Positions 40,651 through 49,652 of a stretch of 64,000 bases of DNA are shown here, one piece after another. Source of the stretch: Methanobacterium_B sp963703015 (GTDB taxonomy: Archaea > Methanobacteriota > Methanobacteria > Methanobacteriales > Methanobacteriaceae); assembly GCA_963703015.1 (NCBI GenBank), contig OY969779.1:1798001-1862000 (forward strand), written 5' to 3'. Position numbers and translations under genes: made by a program. The notes under the pieces are model-generated. The model was given only the letters and a program-made list of their open reading frames with translations, did no database searches and was not told the origin of the DNA. The stretch's first letter is position 1, and every line of letters begins with the position of its first letter.

Positions 40651-41307
40651 TTACAATGCTGTGGTTAAAATGAATACTCCCACAGCAGCAAAACACGCAG
40701 TCAAATTGTCTAATCCTTTAGGGGTAATTGCTTCAAAAATTGTGGCTGTAATTGCAACACAAGGTATCACTAGCAGGCTTGGTATAGTGACGTTGAAGTA
40801 GATCAGGACAATGAATAGGCTAACCATGAGTACAAGAAACATTCCAAGGGATCCTTCCACACTTTTGGTGTCACTTGAAATCTTAAATTTGTGTTTACCA
40901 TATCTTTCACCGATTAAAGCTGCAAAACCATCTCCATATGACATGGCTGCAATTCCCACTGCAATGATCCATGGTTGGTCATAGAAGAAGAATGCCAATA
41001 CTGTCCAGGATATTGCATAGTATACAAGTCCCATACCATGACCTGAGCTTGAAATCTTATCATTAATCTTCACAGGAGAATATGGGCTGATTAAAAATGT
41101 CAGAACCACGAATGGAGCTGCAGCAAGAAATGTTATCACAAACTGATCAGTGAAGAATGGAAGTATGAAAATCACGTTTCCCACCATGATATGCAAGAAT
41201 TTTCTGCTGAAGGTGGTGTATTTTCCCAATACTTTTTCAGACACAATCAGTATCAAAGCAACGTAACTGTAAACCAGTATTAATCCTGTGACGTCACTAG
41301 AAATCAT
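40651..41307 (-). CDS. polyprenol/dolichol kinase-like membrane protein (SEC59/VTE5 family)
   Basis: 218 residues with seven or so transmembrane helices. The conserved stretch RKFLHIMVGN and the cytidylyltransferase-like signature SYGDGFAALIGERYGKHKF followed by KSVEGSLGMF are typical of CTP-dependent dolichol, phytol and diacylglycerol kinases. It probably phosphorylates a long isoprenoid alcohol in the membrane. A P-loop kinase gene follows directly. No ribosome site is clear before the ATG. Confidence 0.83.
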   Translation of the reverse strand: MISSDVTGLILVYSYVALILIVSEKVLGKYTTFSRKFLHIMVGNVIFILPFFTDQFVITFLAAAPFVVLTFLISPYSPVKINDKISSSGHGMGLVYYAISWTVLAFFFYDQPWIIAVGIAAMSYGDGFAALIGERYGKHKFKISSDTKSVEGSLGMFLVLMVSLFIVLIYFNVTIPSLLVIPCVAITATIFEAITPKGLDNLTACFAAVGVFILTTAL

Positions 41308-41837
41308 GTAACTTATGAAGTTCGTTTAAACATTTAACCATTTTCTTAAAAGTTTCCCAAATGGTTGATACTAAGAACAGTTCAGTACCAAAATTGTTTA
41401 CTAAAACTCTCAATTGAGAATCTTCCAAGTTACAAATTTTTTAGCAATAGACGGATTGAAAATAAATTAAAACGCCCTTTTTTTAAAGATTTTAAACCCA
41501 TATTTGTCCATAATATTTTATTAAATCTGTTTTTAAATCCATTTTTAGAGTTTGTCAAACCAATTTTAGAATGCCAAACAGAATATTAATACCAAATAAT
41601 TTGAGGTGAAATTTTGATGGGTTGTAAATGAGGCATATTAGGCCCCAGATACTTTCACAGACACATTACTTGTGAACATCACGGGTTTTTAACCAATAAA
41701 ATATTATAACTTGCTAAACTGTTTAATCAAATCTTTCAATTTTTGTGTTAGTGGAGCCTGATTTGATTAACATTAGAATTTCGATATTGGGAGTTATTTA
41801 GCGTTATGAATTTTCGATTAAAAAAGGAGGTTAATAA
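41308..41837. other. 530-bp AT-rich intergenic region
   Basis: A 74-codon frame at 41365-41589 is low-complexity with no ribosome site and is not called. A perfect 12-bp palindrome TCTCAATTGAGA sits at 41408-41419. GAGGTGA near 41602 precedes only a four-codon frame. The right end must contain the promoter of the 41838 operon. Confidence 0.4.
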
Positions 41838-42056
41838 ATGATTTTTGAGAAATTTTGTGGTAGCTCATTAAATGAAGTTGCCCAGTGTTTAAAAGCAGAT
41901 CAAATAATGATGGTTAAATTTTATCCAGAACAGGCTTTACCGGTGGATGTGGTCACATATTCTGTTTTTGAGAAGGCCAAGGGTTTGAAAAATTCTGCAG
42001 TGGTGTATGTGACTTGTTCGAAGGGTTATTACCGTATCCAAATCATGGAGGGATGA
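41838..42056 (+). CDS. small unknown protein, first gene of a two-gene operon
   Basis: 72 residues, soluble, mixed alpha/beta in appearance (QIMMVKFYPEQ, NSAVVYVTCSKGYYRIQIME). A very strong GGAGGT lies 8 nt before the ATG. Its stop overlaps an ATGA, and the Myb-like gene starts 5 nt after it, with its ribosome site inside this gene. No family is recognised. The tight coupling suggests that the two products work together or that this one modulates the DNA-binding partner. Confidence 0.65.
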   Translation: MIFEKFCGSSLNEVAQCLKADQIMMVKFYPEQALPVDVVTYSVFEKAKGLKNSAVVYVTCSKGYYRIQIMEG

Positions 42057-42061
42057 TTTGT

Positions 42062-42448
42062 ATGGGAAAACCTTGGAGTTTAGATGAAGAAATTAGATTA
42101 GAGTTATTAGTTAAAGAAAAGGGTCTGAGTCTGGGAGAAATTTATCATTCCAAACTATTTAAAGGCAGATCATACTCAGCCCTATCAATGAAACTTCACA
42201 AAATGAAATTGAAAAGCTGTAGAAAGGGAGTTAAACACTACTCCGATGAAGAAGTTTGGAAGATTTGGATATATTACAAGCAAGGATTAACAGCACCTGA
42301 AATTGGTTGTAAATTAAACCGGAAAAAGAAAAGCATTTCCAACCAAATAACTAGATTTGGCATGGTATATTCAAAACCTTACCTTCCTTGCCCAGAACAT
42401 CTTAGACCCAAGGTTGATGAAATATTGAAGAAAATGAACTCAAAATAG
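42062..42448 (+). CDS. Myb/SANT-like helix-turn-helix DNA-binding protein
   Basis: 128 residues. Two helical DNA-binding repeats are visible. The first is Myb-like (PWSLDEEIRLELLVKEKG, then FKGRSYSALSMKLHKM, about 4-48). The second is homeodomain-like (YSDEEVWKIWIYYKQGLT, then IGCKLNRKKKSISNQITRFG, about 60-100). A basic tail follows. GGAGG inside the preceding gene is 10 nt before the ATG at 42062; an ATG at 42053 is too close to it. Myb-like repeats are uncommon in archaea and frequent in phage and plasmid proteins. It probably regulates transcription; the target is unknown. Confidence 0.7.
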   Translation: MGKPWSLDEEIRLELLVKEKGLSLGEIYHSKLFKGRSYSALSMKLHKMKLKSCRKGVKHYSDEEVWKIWIYYKQGLTAPEIGCKLNRKKKSISNQITRFGMVYSKPYLPCPEHLRPKVDEILKKMNSK

Positions 42449-42718
42449 GCATATCTAGCATGGAATGTTGGGGTTGGGGTAGTTTTTATTATAAAACAAC
42501 TTCAAACTTAAATTGCCAGTATTCACAGGATATTTCAAGATCGAGGGAATATTAAAAAATCTATGGGTTTTTTAACAACACTTACCTAAAAAAATTTACA
42601 AATAATCAACCACATTTTAAGGTTTCAAACTTGAAGATTCATATTAGAAATAATCTTTGGAACCTTGAATAATAATATATGGCTTGAAATACTAAAATCC
42701 ATAAAGGAGAGAAAATTT

Positions 42719-43294
42719 ATGTACATCTGTTTGGAAGGAATCGATGGATCAGGAAAAACAACCCAGATCGAGTTACTTGAAGGTTGGATTAAAGAATGTG
42801 GTTTAAATGTTTTAAGGGTGTTTGAACCAACTGATAATGAGGTAGGTAAATTAATAAGGAAATTGCTTCAAAATCCTGATGCCATCACTGAAAATTTTCA
42901 GATAACACTTGCACTGCTTTTTGCGGCAGATAGAACAGTTTTAATGAGGGACATAACCGAAGCAGAAGCTTTGGCCAAGATCGTGATAAGTGATCGTAGT
43001 TTTTACTCGAGCATGGTGTACCAAAATGATTCAGGATGGATAGCTGAAATAAACAAACATGCAAAACAACCGGATCTAGTTATATTATTAGACATTGACC
43101 CTGAAACTGCATTATCACGCTGTGAGGGTATGGACAGCTTTGAAGAACAAAATTTTCTAGTATCCACTGCAAAAAAATATTTAGAACTTGCAGATCACCA
43201 AAATTTCATGGTCGTAAATGCGAATAACGGCATAAATAAGGTTCATGACGATATAAAAAGGATAGTGGCCCATAAATTGGGAATGTGTATTTAA
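42719..43294 (+). CDS. tmk: thymidylate kinase
   Basis: About 191 residues. It phosphorylates dTMP to dTDP with ATP. The P-loop LEGIDGSGKTTQIELL, the VFEPTDN loop and the DRSFYSS motif (the canonical DR pair) are all present. An AAGGAGAG site precedes the ATG at 42719; an upstream in-frame start at 42665 would add 18 residues without a ribosome site. It stands alone, convergent with the genes that follow. Confidence 0.9.
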   Translation: MYICLEGIDGSGKTTQIELLEGWIKECGLNVLRVFEPTDNEVGKLIRKLLQNPDAITENFQITLALLFAADRTVLMRDITEAEALAKIVISDRSFYSSMVYQNDSGWIAEINKHAKQPDLVILLDIDPETALSRCEGMDSFEEQNFLVSTAKKYLELADHQNFMVVNANNGINKVHDDIKRIVAHKLGMCI

Positions 43295-43322
43295 AATAAA
43301 AATTTTTTCAGGGAAAAGAAGT

Positions 43323-43544
43323 TCATTTCCCTTTTTTATTCTCCAATTCTGCAATTCTTTTGTTGAGCTCTTTTACGATGTAATCCCTTGCATCTTCCAA
43401 ATTTTTCATCTCACCCAGAAAAACAGGACCAAAGTCAGATTGTTTAACTTCTAGATCATATTTTTCCATTACCTGTGCAACGATCTGCCCTGTAACTCCC
43501 GGTGGAATTCTCATCTCATATTTTTCAATAGCTTCTTCTACCAT
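43323..43544 (-). CDS. small conserved-looking protein, unknown, tyrS operon
   Basis: 73 residues, acidic/basic and soluble, ending in a Lys-rich helix (KELNKRIAELENKKGK). It has no transmembrane helix or metal motif. It lies 25 nt after tyrS with its own GGAGG site, so it is cotranscribed. The function is unknown. Confidence 0.65.
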   Translation of the reverse strand: MVEEAIEKYEMRIPPGVTGQIVAQVMEKYDLEVKQSDFGPVFLGEMKNLEDARDYIVKELNKRIAELENKKGK

Positions 43545-43569
43545 TTACAATGCCTCCATAAGATTAAAT

Positions 43570-44538
43570 TTAATCCATATCTGATTTTAAATATTCCCTC
43601 ACAGGTTCTAAAATTTCAATCAAACGGTTTGAAACAGAATTTTTAAGATCCATGGGATGCAACTCTCCAATGGAATATTTCTCTAAAAGTTCTTCTTGTG
43701 TCAGGTTCAGGTTGCCACCAAATTTTTCTGGCCTCTCAATGAGCAGCTTTTCATCTTCGGTGAATATGAAGTGTTCAGCAATTTCTATGACTGGATTTGC
43801 CTCAACAACTCCCTGTGGACAGTAACTTTTCTGAATTTTTTTCTGAATAACTTCAGGCTCATCATCGATTGCTATGTAATTCTGTTTGCTTGAAGACATT
43901 TTATCAGATCCATCTGTACCGTGGAGCAGTGGGGTGTGTATACATACCGGGGCTTTGTATCCCATTTTAGGTATACTTTCCCTGGCAAGCATGTGAATTT
44001 TTCTCTGTTCCATGCCTCCAAGTGCAAGGTCAACTTTGAGGAAGATCATATCAAGAACCTGCATAATAGGGTACATGACTTCTGCAACTTTATGATCTGC
44101 ACTGTCCCTTGTTATTTGGGCCATACTTCTTTTAGCACGGGTCAGGGTTGTGGATAGTGCCAGTTCATAGACTTTGTAGGTGTAATCTTCCCTTGTTTGA
44201 TAGGTGGATCCAAGTACAAATTCAGTTTCTTCTGAAAGACCTAGGGCTCTGAAACATCTCATGTTGTATTTGGATATTTCTTCTATCTCTTCTAAAGTTC
44301 CCTTACCATTCAGGTATGCGTGAAGGTCTGCTAAAAGAATTTTAACATGGAAGCCTGCTTTTTGGATTTCTATCATTTTTTTGACAGTGATTGCATGTCC
44401 AAGATGGATATTTCCAGATGGTTCGTATCCAATGTAGGCTACTGGTTTGTCTTCCTGTAATTTATCGTTGAGTTCTTCTTCTGTTATCACTTCTAATGTT
44501 CCATTTTTAATGTTTTCCATCTTAGAGTCGATATCCAT
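43570..44538 (-). CDS. tyrS: tyrosyl-tRNA synthetase
   Basis: 322 residues, archaeal type class I synthetase that attaches tyrosine to tRNA-Tyr. The HIGH-like motif is HLGHA (about 42-46, after YEPSGNI) and the KMSKS-like motif is KMSSSK (about 211-217). Length fits the compact archaeal enzyme. GGTGA precedes the ATG. A small unknown gene follows in the same transcript. Confidence 0.96.
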   Translation of the reverse strand: MDIDSKMENIKNGTLEVITEEELNDKLQEDKPVAYIGYEPSGNIHLGHAITVKKMIEIQKAGFHVKILLADLHAYLNGKGTLEEIEEISKYNMRCFRALGLSEETEFVLGSTYQTREDYTYKVYELALSTTLTRAKRSMAQITRDSADHKVAEVMYPIMQVLDMIFLKVDLALGGMEQRKIHMLARESIPKMGYKAPVCIHTPLLHGTDGSDKMSSSKQNYIAIDDEPEVIQKKIQKSYCPQGVVEANPVIEIAEHFIFTEDEKLLIERPEKFGGNLNLTQEELLEKYSIGELHPMDLKNSVSNRLIEILEPVREYLKSDMD

Positions 44539-44648
44539 CTTATCACCGTGAATAATTGAATTTAAAACCTAGATTAATATCCATGAGAATAGTAAACTGA
44601 TTATCTTGTTGTACAACCAACTATATTATTGTGCTTATTAATTTTAAA

Positions 44649-45704
44649 TTAATCCTGATCCTTACTCAGGATGTAAAGTATTCCTTCAACCTCAAGTACC
44701 TTAACATTGTTTCCAATCATTAACCTGGAAATTTCATCGTTAATATCTATATCAACAGGCTGATAGCTGTCGGGATGAAGTATCTGTATGGAAGTGGGTG
44801 TTTTTGAAGTAACACTGGTTGTTTTAACATCATGCTTCCTTGCAATGACCTTAATTTTACCATAATCCCTCCACATGACAGAGAGACTATCACCAGATTT
44901 AAGGTCTTTTAAACCGATTCTTTTACCATCAAAACCCATGACTTCTGCCTTGTGATCTTCGTACTCTACAAAGTCTCCCCTTTGAAAATCAGGCATCCTA
45001 ATGGAGATCCATATCCTGTAGAGATCCTTTCCCCGGGATTTGTCCCTTCCAACTAAACGGGGAGATTCTTGCATTACTCCGCCTAAACTGTCCTTAATTG
45101 TTTCTGCAACTTTTTTTGCTGCCTTGTATGAACCAACATAATAATCTGCTCCTTCCTTCAGCATGGCCACATCTGAAACATACGCCATCCTATTTTTCAA
45201 GGAGAGATTTCCAAGTTTAGCTCTAACTATTTCATCAACCCTTTGAAGCTCTTCAGGTGTGGGAAATCTTTTATCTGCCCTTATTTGAATAACAGATTCG
45301 AAATATCCTGATGCAAATTTACTGCAGTCCGGACAGACATTCTTCACAATTTTAACATTTATCTTGTACTCCTCAACGACCATGGAACCTAGAAGTTTTC
45401 CCTCTGCATGGACAAGACATTCGTAGTTTGATCCACGTATAGTTAAGATATCTACTGATATCTCAAGATCTTCCACTTGTTCCATTGAATGAAGATTTTC
45501 CATGACTGTGAAGCTCACAAGTTCTTTATCTGAAAGCTCAGAATCTTCCCATTTAATTCCATTCAAAATTGAGTTGCAATGTGCACAGATGGTAATTTTG
45601 AGATTATCTTCCATACTAATTATTTTTGCTTCTTTAACAAAACAAGATTTACATATGCCTTCAATCAGTTCTTCATCATCACTACCGCATCTTGGACAAA
45701 ACAT
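44649..45704 (-). CDS. NMD3-related zinc protein
   Basis: 351 residues. The N-terminus carries zinc Cys pairs (CPRCG, CKSC, CAHC, CPDC) as in NMD3, the large-subunit nuclear export and biogenesis factor of eukaryotes. The C-terminal beta domain (DFVEYEDHKAEVMGFDGKRI) matches its SH3/OB-like region. In archaea, which have no nucleus, a ribosome-biogenesis or recycling role is assumed. It is third in a transcript after mcm and aif2b, with GGTGA at the start. Confidence 0.9.
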   Translation of the reverse strand: MFCPRCGSDDEELIEGICKSCFVKEAKIISMEDNLKITICAHCNSILNGIKWEDSELSDKELVSFTVMENLHSMEQVEDLEISVDILTIRGSNYECLVHAEGKLLGSMVVEEYKINVKIVKNVCPDCSKFASGYFESVIQIRADKRFPTPEELQRVDEIVRAKLGNLSLKNRMAYVSDVAMLKEGADYYVGSYKAAKKVAETIKDSLGGVMQESPRLVGRDKSRGKDLYRIWISIRMPDFQRGDFVEYEDHKAEVMGFDGKRIGLKDLKSGDSLSVMWRDYGKIKVIARKHDVKTTSVTSKTPTSIQILHPDSYQPVDIDINDEISRLMIGNNVKVLEVEGILYILSKDQD

Positions 45705-45782
45705 GGGGTTTCACCTATTAAAAATTTAATTAAAAAAATAATATGAAATTTTGACAACTAAAAAAGAAAAAAGAAATCAGGA

Positions 45783-46190
45783 TTAAAGTGTTTTTAGAGG
45801 TGCCTTTGCACCGCAGGCTTCACATTTAAGAATGAATATCCTGTCTTCCCTGATAATTTTTGTATCTGGTCTGTTACATTCATGACACATTATGAATCTT
45901 TTCACATAGTCATCTAATTTCTCATTTATGAGGTAATGTGTGAATTTTCCCTGGAGTATTGCACGATTTCCTTCAAGGTTACCTGCAGTACCGAGTTCCC
46001 TCAATAAAAATTTGAGAACATGTTGTGGGTCCCTGTTCAATGCTTCTGTAACTTCTGTGAAGTTCTGGATCATGGTTCTGTTACCCTGGATCATTGAGTA
46101 TGCATTTGGAACATTGAACCTTTTAGTTTCTTCAACTCCCTGTGGGAGCTGGTCTAAAGCTCTGTCTAATAATTCATTATAATCGGCCAT
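45783..46190 (-). CDS. translation initiation factor aIF2, beta subunit
   Basis: 135 residues. It is part of the trimeric factor that delivers initiator tRNA to the small subunit. The core fold (RTMIQNFTEVTEALNRDPQH) and the C-terminal zinc ribbon (CHECNRPD and CEACGAKAP) are complete. The N-terminal helix that binds the gamma subunit is short, as in archaea. GGAGGT precedes the ATG. It sits between mcm and the nmd3-like gene. Confidence 0.95.
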   Translation of the reverse strand: MADYNELLDRALDQLPQGVEETKRFNVPNAYSMIQGNRTMIQNFTEVTEALNRDPQHVLKFLLRELGTAGNLEGNRAILQGKFTHYLINEKLDDYVKRFIMCHECNRPDTKIIREDRIFILKCEACGAKAPLKTL

Positions 46191-46309
46191 TTTTTTATAC
46201 CTCCAAAAATATCTATATTTTCCTTTATTTTTTGTAAATATCTGTTTATAAGTCGTATAAATCTGAAAAAATTCAAATTTTTAAGATAAAATGATTGAAG
46301 AAGTTTATT

Positions 46310-48316
46310 TTAGGCTATTTTATAATATCCCTGTTGAGGTTCGAATATTATTCCTTTCCGCTTAAGGATTTTTATAATTTCTTCAGCCTTTTCTTCACTC
46401 ATATTATGTCTATCAGACATTTCAGTTATAAGTATGTTTTTTGGTGTTCTTCCACCGTACTCTTCACCGAGCTCACCGATGATTTCTGTCACAAGACGGA
46501 TCTTATCCCTGTCAGATTTTGCTGGACGACCTTCAACCTTGTCAATATCAAGTTTTCCAGTTTCTGGATCGTAACCCACTTGTTTCATACATTTCTGTTG
46601 AATGGTGATGGCTCGCTGGGCATCGACCTTTGTTACTTCTGTTCCGAGTCTGATCCTGGAACTGGCTTCGGAAAGTCTGATCAAAGCTTCAAGCTGCCTT
46701 GCAGTTATTGGGACCGGAGAATCATCTTCCACAGCTCCGCCCCTCATTCCCACATAAAATTCCTGGAGAACTGCTATTGCATCGTTTGTGAGTTTAGGAC
46801 TCACTTCCCTTCTTGCATAGGCAATGTACTTCCTCAATAATTCTGGTTCAATTTCAAACGGTATTGAAGTGTCCTTATGAATATTCAAAATATGGGCTGC
46901 CAGTTTACTATCCCTTTCCACATCAGGTTTATCTTCAACTACAAATATCAGATCGAAACGTGACAGAATTGGAGCTGGTAGATCGATCTGTTCACCTATG
47001 GATTTGTACTGATCAAATCTTCCAAATTTAGGGTTAGCTGCTGCAAGAACAGAGCAACGGGAGTTTAAGGTTGCCATAATACCTGCCTTAGCTATTGAGA
47101 TGGTTTGCTGCTCGAGTGCTTCGTGAATAGCCGAACGGTCCTCTGAACGCATCTTATCCAGCTCATCAACACATACATTACCTCTATCTCCTAAAACAAG
47201 GGCACCTGCTTCGAGTGACCATCCTCCAAATTCGTCACGAACAGCTGCAGCAGTCAATCCAACACCACTCGTACCTTTACCACTGGTGTAAATACCACGG
47301 GGCGCTAGTTTGGATACGTACTTGAGCATCTGAGATTTACCAATACCAGGGTCTCCAACAATCAAAATATGGATATCTCCCCTTATCCTGGTTTTATCCT
47401 CCAATTCCTTAGGAGAACCACCAAATAGTTGAAGGGCAATGGCTTCTTTAACTTCTCTGTAACCCTGAATTGAAGGTGCTGTTGAACTTATGATCTTGTT
47501 GTAAACATCAGGATCAGCTGCAAGTTTCTTTATTTCCTCTTCATCTTCCTCACTGATTTTTAACTCTTCAAATTCCTTTTCAAGAGGTTCTATGTAGTTG
47601 CAGTAGATGTAATTCTTGAACCGTTTGGTTTTTTCATCCCTCACAGTCTTCATTATTCCTGTTATCTTTACTATGTCTCCAGGGGTGAGTGAGTCTACCA
47701 AGTCGTCTTCCATAACAACTGATATTTGTTTAGGTTCTTCACCACCGGATAAATTTTCAAGGGGTTCCTGTAATTTGGTGGTTTGTGTATCCATAAACTC
47801 TGATTCTTCCTGTAACAATCTGAAGGATCTACCACCACAGTCCTGACAGAGTGCGGGTTCGCTTATGAGGTTACTTGTCTGGGGAACTTCTTGAAGTCTC
47901 ATACAACTTCTACATTCAAATAGGGCGTTTATTATTCTTGGGCGGATTTCGTCTGTTTTACGAATAATTCCGTCCACAGCCACAAACTTCCCGATGTATT
48001 TACTTCTCAAGAATCTAAGCTGAATGTTGTTACGAATAGCTTCAAATCTAATGTTAAGTTCTGCATTTTTACCGAGGGGGTCAATATTTTTTATTGCCTT
48101 TTGAGAGGCTTTTATTACTTCCTCTGGCTTTTCTATAAGCAGATCTGCAAGATCTGGGTCGAACATTTCCAGCTCGGAATAACTGACAACAACGGATCTT
48201 TCATCCGGATATTTTTCTAGGGCTTCAAAGATAGTGTCTTTGTATTTGGTACTGAAAAACTCTTCAAATTTTGCTACTGATGGTTTGGACTTTTCTGTGG
48301 ATGAAGTTTCTTCCAT
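46310..48316 (-). CDS. mcm: minichromosome maintenance (MCM) replicative helicase
   Basis: 668 residues, homohexameric 3'-5' replicative helicase. The N-terminal part includes a zinc element with CRSC and CQDC (about 130-160). The AAA+ domain has Walker A GDPGIGKSQ (about 318-326), Walker B VCVDELDKM (about 380-388) and arginine finger LSRFDLIF. A winged-helix C-terminus follows. Length is normal and no intein is present. GAGGAG precedes the ATG. It is the first gene before aif2b and nmd3-like. Confidence 0.97.
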   Translation of the reverse strand: MEETSSTEKSKPSVAKFEEFFSTKYKDTIFEALEKYPDERSVVVSYSELEMFDPDLADLLIEKPEEVIKASQKAIKNIDPLGKNAELNIRFEAIRNNIQLRFLRSKYIGKFVAVDGIIRKTDEIRPRIINALFECRSCMRLQEVPQTSNLISEPALCQDCGGRSFRLLQEESEFMDTQTTKLQEPLENLSGGEEPKQISVVMEDDLVDSLTPGDIVKITGIMKTVRDEKTKRFKNYIYCNYIEPLEKEFEELKISEEDEEEIKKLAADPDVYNKIISSTAPSIQGYREVKEAIALQLFGGSPKELEDKTRIRGDIHILIVGDPGIGKSQMLKYVSKLAPRGIYTSGKGTSGVGLTAAAVRDEFGGWSLEAGALVLGDRGNVCVDELDKMRSEDRSAIHEALEQQTISIAKAGIMATLNSRCSVLAAANPKFGRFDQYKSIGEQIDLPAPILSRFDLIFVVEDKPDVERDSKLAAHILNIHKDTSIPFEIEPELLRKYIAYARREVSPKLTNDAIAVLQEFYVGMRGGAVEDDSPVPITARQLEALIRLSEASSRIRLGTEVTKVDAQRAITIQQKCMKQVGYDPETGKLDIDKVEGRPAKSDRDKIRLVTEIIGELGEEYGGRTPKNILITEMSDRHNMSEEKAEEIIKILKRKGIIFEPQQGYYKIA

Positions 48317-48565
48317 TTATACTCCTCAAATTATTATAAAAAATCAACTGATACTATTTATCGATGATACATCGATGTTACTGATCTGGTTTAAATTTTT
48401 CTAGAACTAATATTTTTTCTATGGGAAATTACAAATATTAAGTTAATATATGCCATACTCAAATAATCTATTTATTGTAGTAAATTAATTAATAAAAATT
48501 ATTAATAGTTCCTGTCTGGAATAAATTTAATAAAACAGACGAACTATCTAATAAATGGTGAAAAA

Positions 48566-49000
48566 ATGAAGAGATCGAGATTGAATTTATTTAAGGCTAC
48601 TTCCATGAGCATCTCTGTTCTTGGTATTATTTTAATCATTGCAACTTTAGCACTCTTCGCTTATTTTGGAATTTATGCCATCTCAAATTCCATAACAACT
48701 GATGTGGGCAGTGGCTCAGCATACGATCAGCTTGCTGTTCTTAAATCAGATTATAATTCTTTAAATAATCAGTTTACGAGTGTCCAACAATCGGTTGATA
48801 GTTCAAACAATAAAAATGCTAAAACTGCATTTATAAATGCTAAACTGGAACTAGTTAAGGCAAATTCTGATATAAATGATGTTGAAAGTGCTTTGTCAGC
48901 AGGAAAATCTAAAGATGAAGTTGCACAAAGAATTAACACGGCTCAGGCTCAGTTAGGCACTGCTCAAACTAGTTTGTCAAATGTGAAAGGAATGATATGA
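48566..49000 (+). CDS. membrane-anchored coiled-coil protein, unknown
   Basis: 144 residues. A basic N-terminus is followed by one transmembrane helix (about 15-38) and an outward-facing helical domain with regular heptad-like spacing (SDYNSLNNQFTSVQQSVD, then AKSKDEVAQRINTAQAQ-like segments). No family is recognised. GGTGA precedes the ATG. It is divergent from mcm and converges with rlmE. Confidence 0.65.
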   Translation: MKRSRLNLFKATSMSISVLGIILIIATLALFAYFGIYAISNSITTDVGSGSAYDQLAVLKSDYNSLNNQFTSVQQSVDSSNNKNAKTAFINAKLELVKANSDINDVESALSAGKSKDEVAQRINTAQAQLGTAQTSLSNVKGMI

Positions 49001-49035
49001 TCCAATATTTTAGGATTATATCTGTTTCCTATTCA

Positions 49036-49650
49036 TTAGAACATTCTTCTAAATCCCTTGGCAACAACATACATTTCAACACTGCCCTTCCTTGATGAAG
49101 GCGGTTTTGTTGTTTTTACTACTTTGAATCGTTCTTTAATATTTTTTACAATGTTGTTGTATTCTCCACCCTGAAATACCTTCAAAACGAAATTTCCACC
49201 CTGCATAAGAAGATGATCACAGACTGTCAATGCATTGTCTGCAAGATCTGTGGATCTTACCATGTCAATATCTTTTATTCCTGTTAATTTAGGAGCTGCA
49301 TCTGATATAACTACTTGAGCAGTTCCATTGATCAAATCCTTAACCTCTTTTAGGGTTTCATCCTTGGTGAAATCACCCCGGACTGTATAAAAATTTTCTT
49401 CATCTAGGGGTCTTATCCATTCTAGATCCACCCCTACAACGGTGCCTTCTTCTCCAACAGCTTCAAGAGCTATCTGTGACCATCCTCCGGGTGCTGCACC
49501 TAAATCAACTACTTTATCTGCTGCTTTGATTATTTTGAATCGTTTGTTGAGTTGTTGAAGTTTGTAGGATGCCCTGGATCTGTAGTTCTGTTTTTTAGCC
49601 ATTTTGTAATAGTGTTCGGATTTTCTTTCGCTGTTCCATTTTTTTCCCAT
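49036..49650 (-). CDS. rlmE: RrmJ/FtsJ-type rRNA 2'-O-methyltransferase
   Basis: 204 residues, SAM-dependent. The SAM motif VDLGAAPGGWSQIA (about 49-62), DAAPKLTG and FVLKVFQGGE supply the K-D-K catalytic set of FtsJ enzymes, which methylate a uridine in the 23S A-loop. The N-terminus KKWNSERKSEHYYKMAK is the usual RNA-binding start. GGGAGGA precedes the ATG. Its ATG begins 3 nt after the stop of the phosphodiesterase gene. Confidence 0.93.
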   Translation of the reverse strand: MGKKWNSERKSEHYYKMAKKQNYRSRASYKLQQLNKRFKIIKAADKVVDLGAAPGGWSQIALEAVGEEGTVVGVDLEWIRPLDEENFYTVRGDFTKDETLKEVKDLINGTAQVVISDAAPKLTGIKDIDMVRSTDLADNALTVCDHLLMQGGNFVLKVFQGGEYNNIVKNIKERFKVVKTTKPPSSRKGSVEMYVVAKGFRRMF

Positions 49651-49652
49651 AG

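Noticed and set aside
41365..41589. 74-codon frame in the large intergenic region
   Set aside because: TTG start, no ribosome site, low-complexity composition typical of AT-rich DNA.
46295..46840. 181-codon plus-strand frame
   Set aside because: Antisense shadow of the mcm 3' end.
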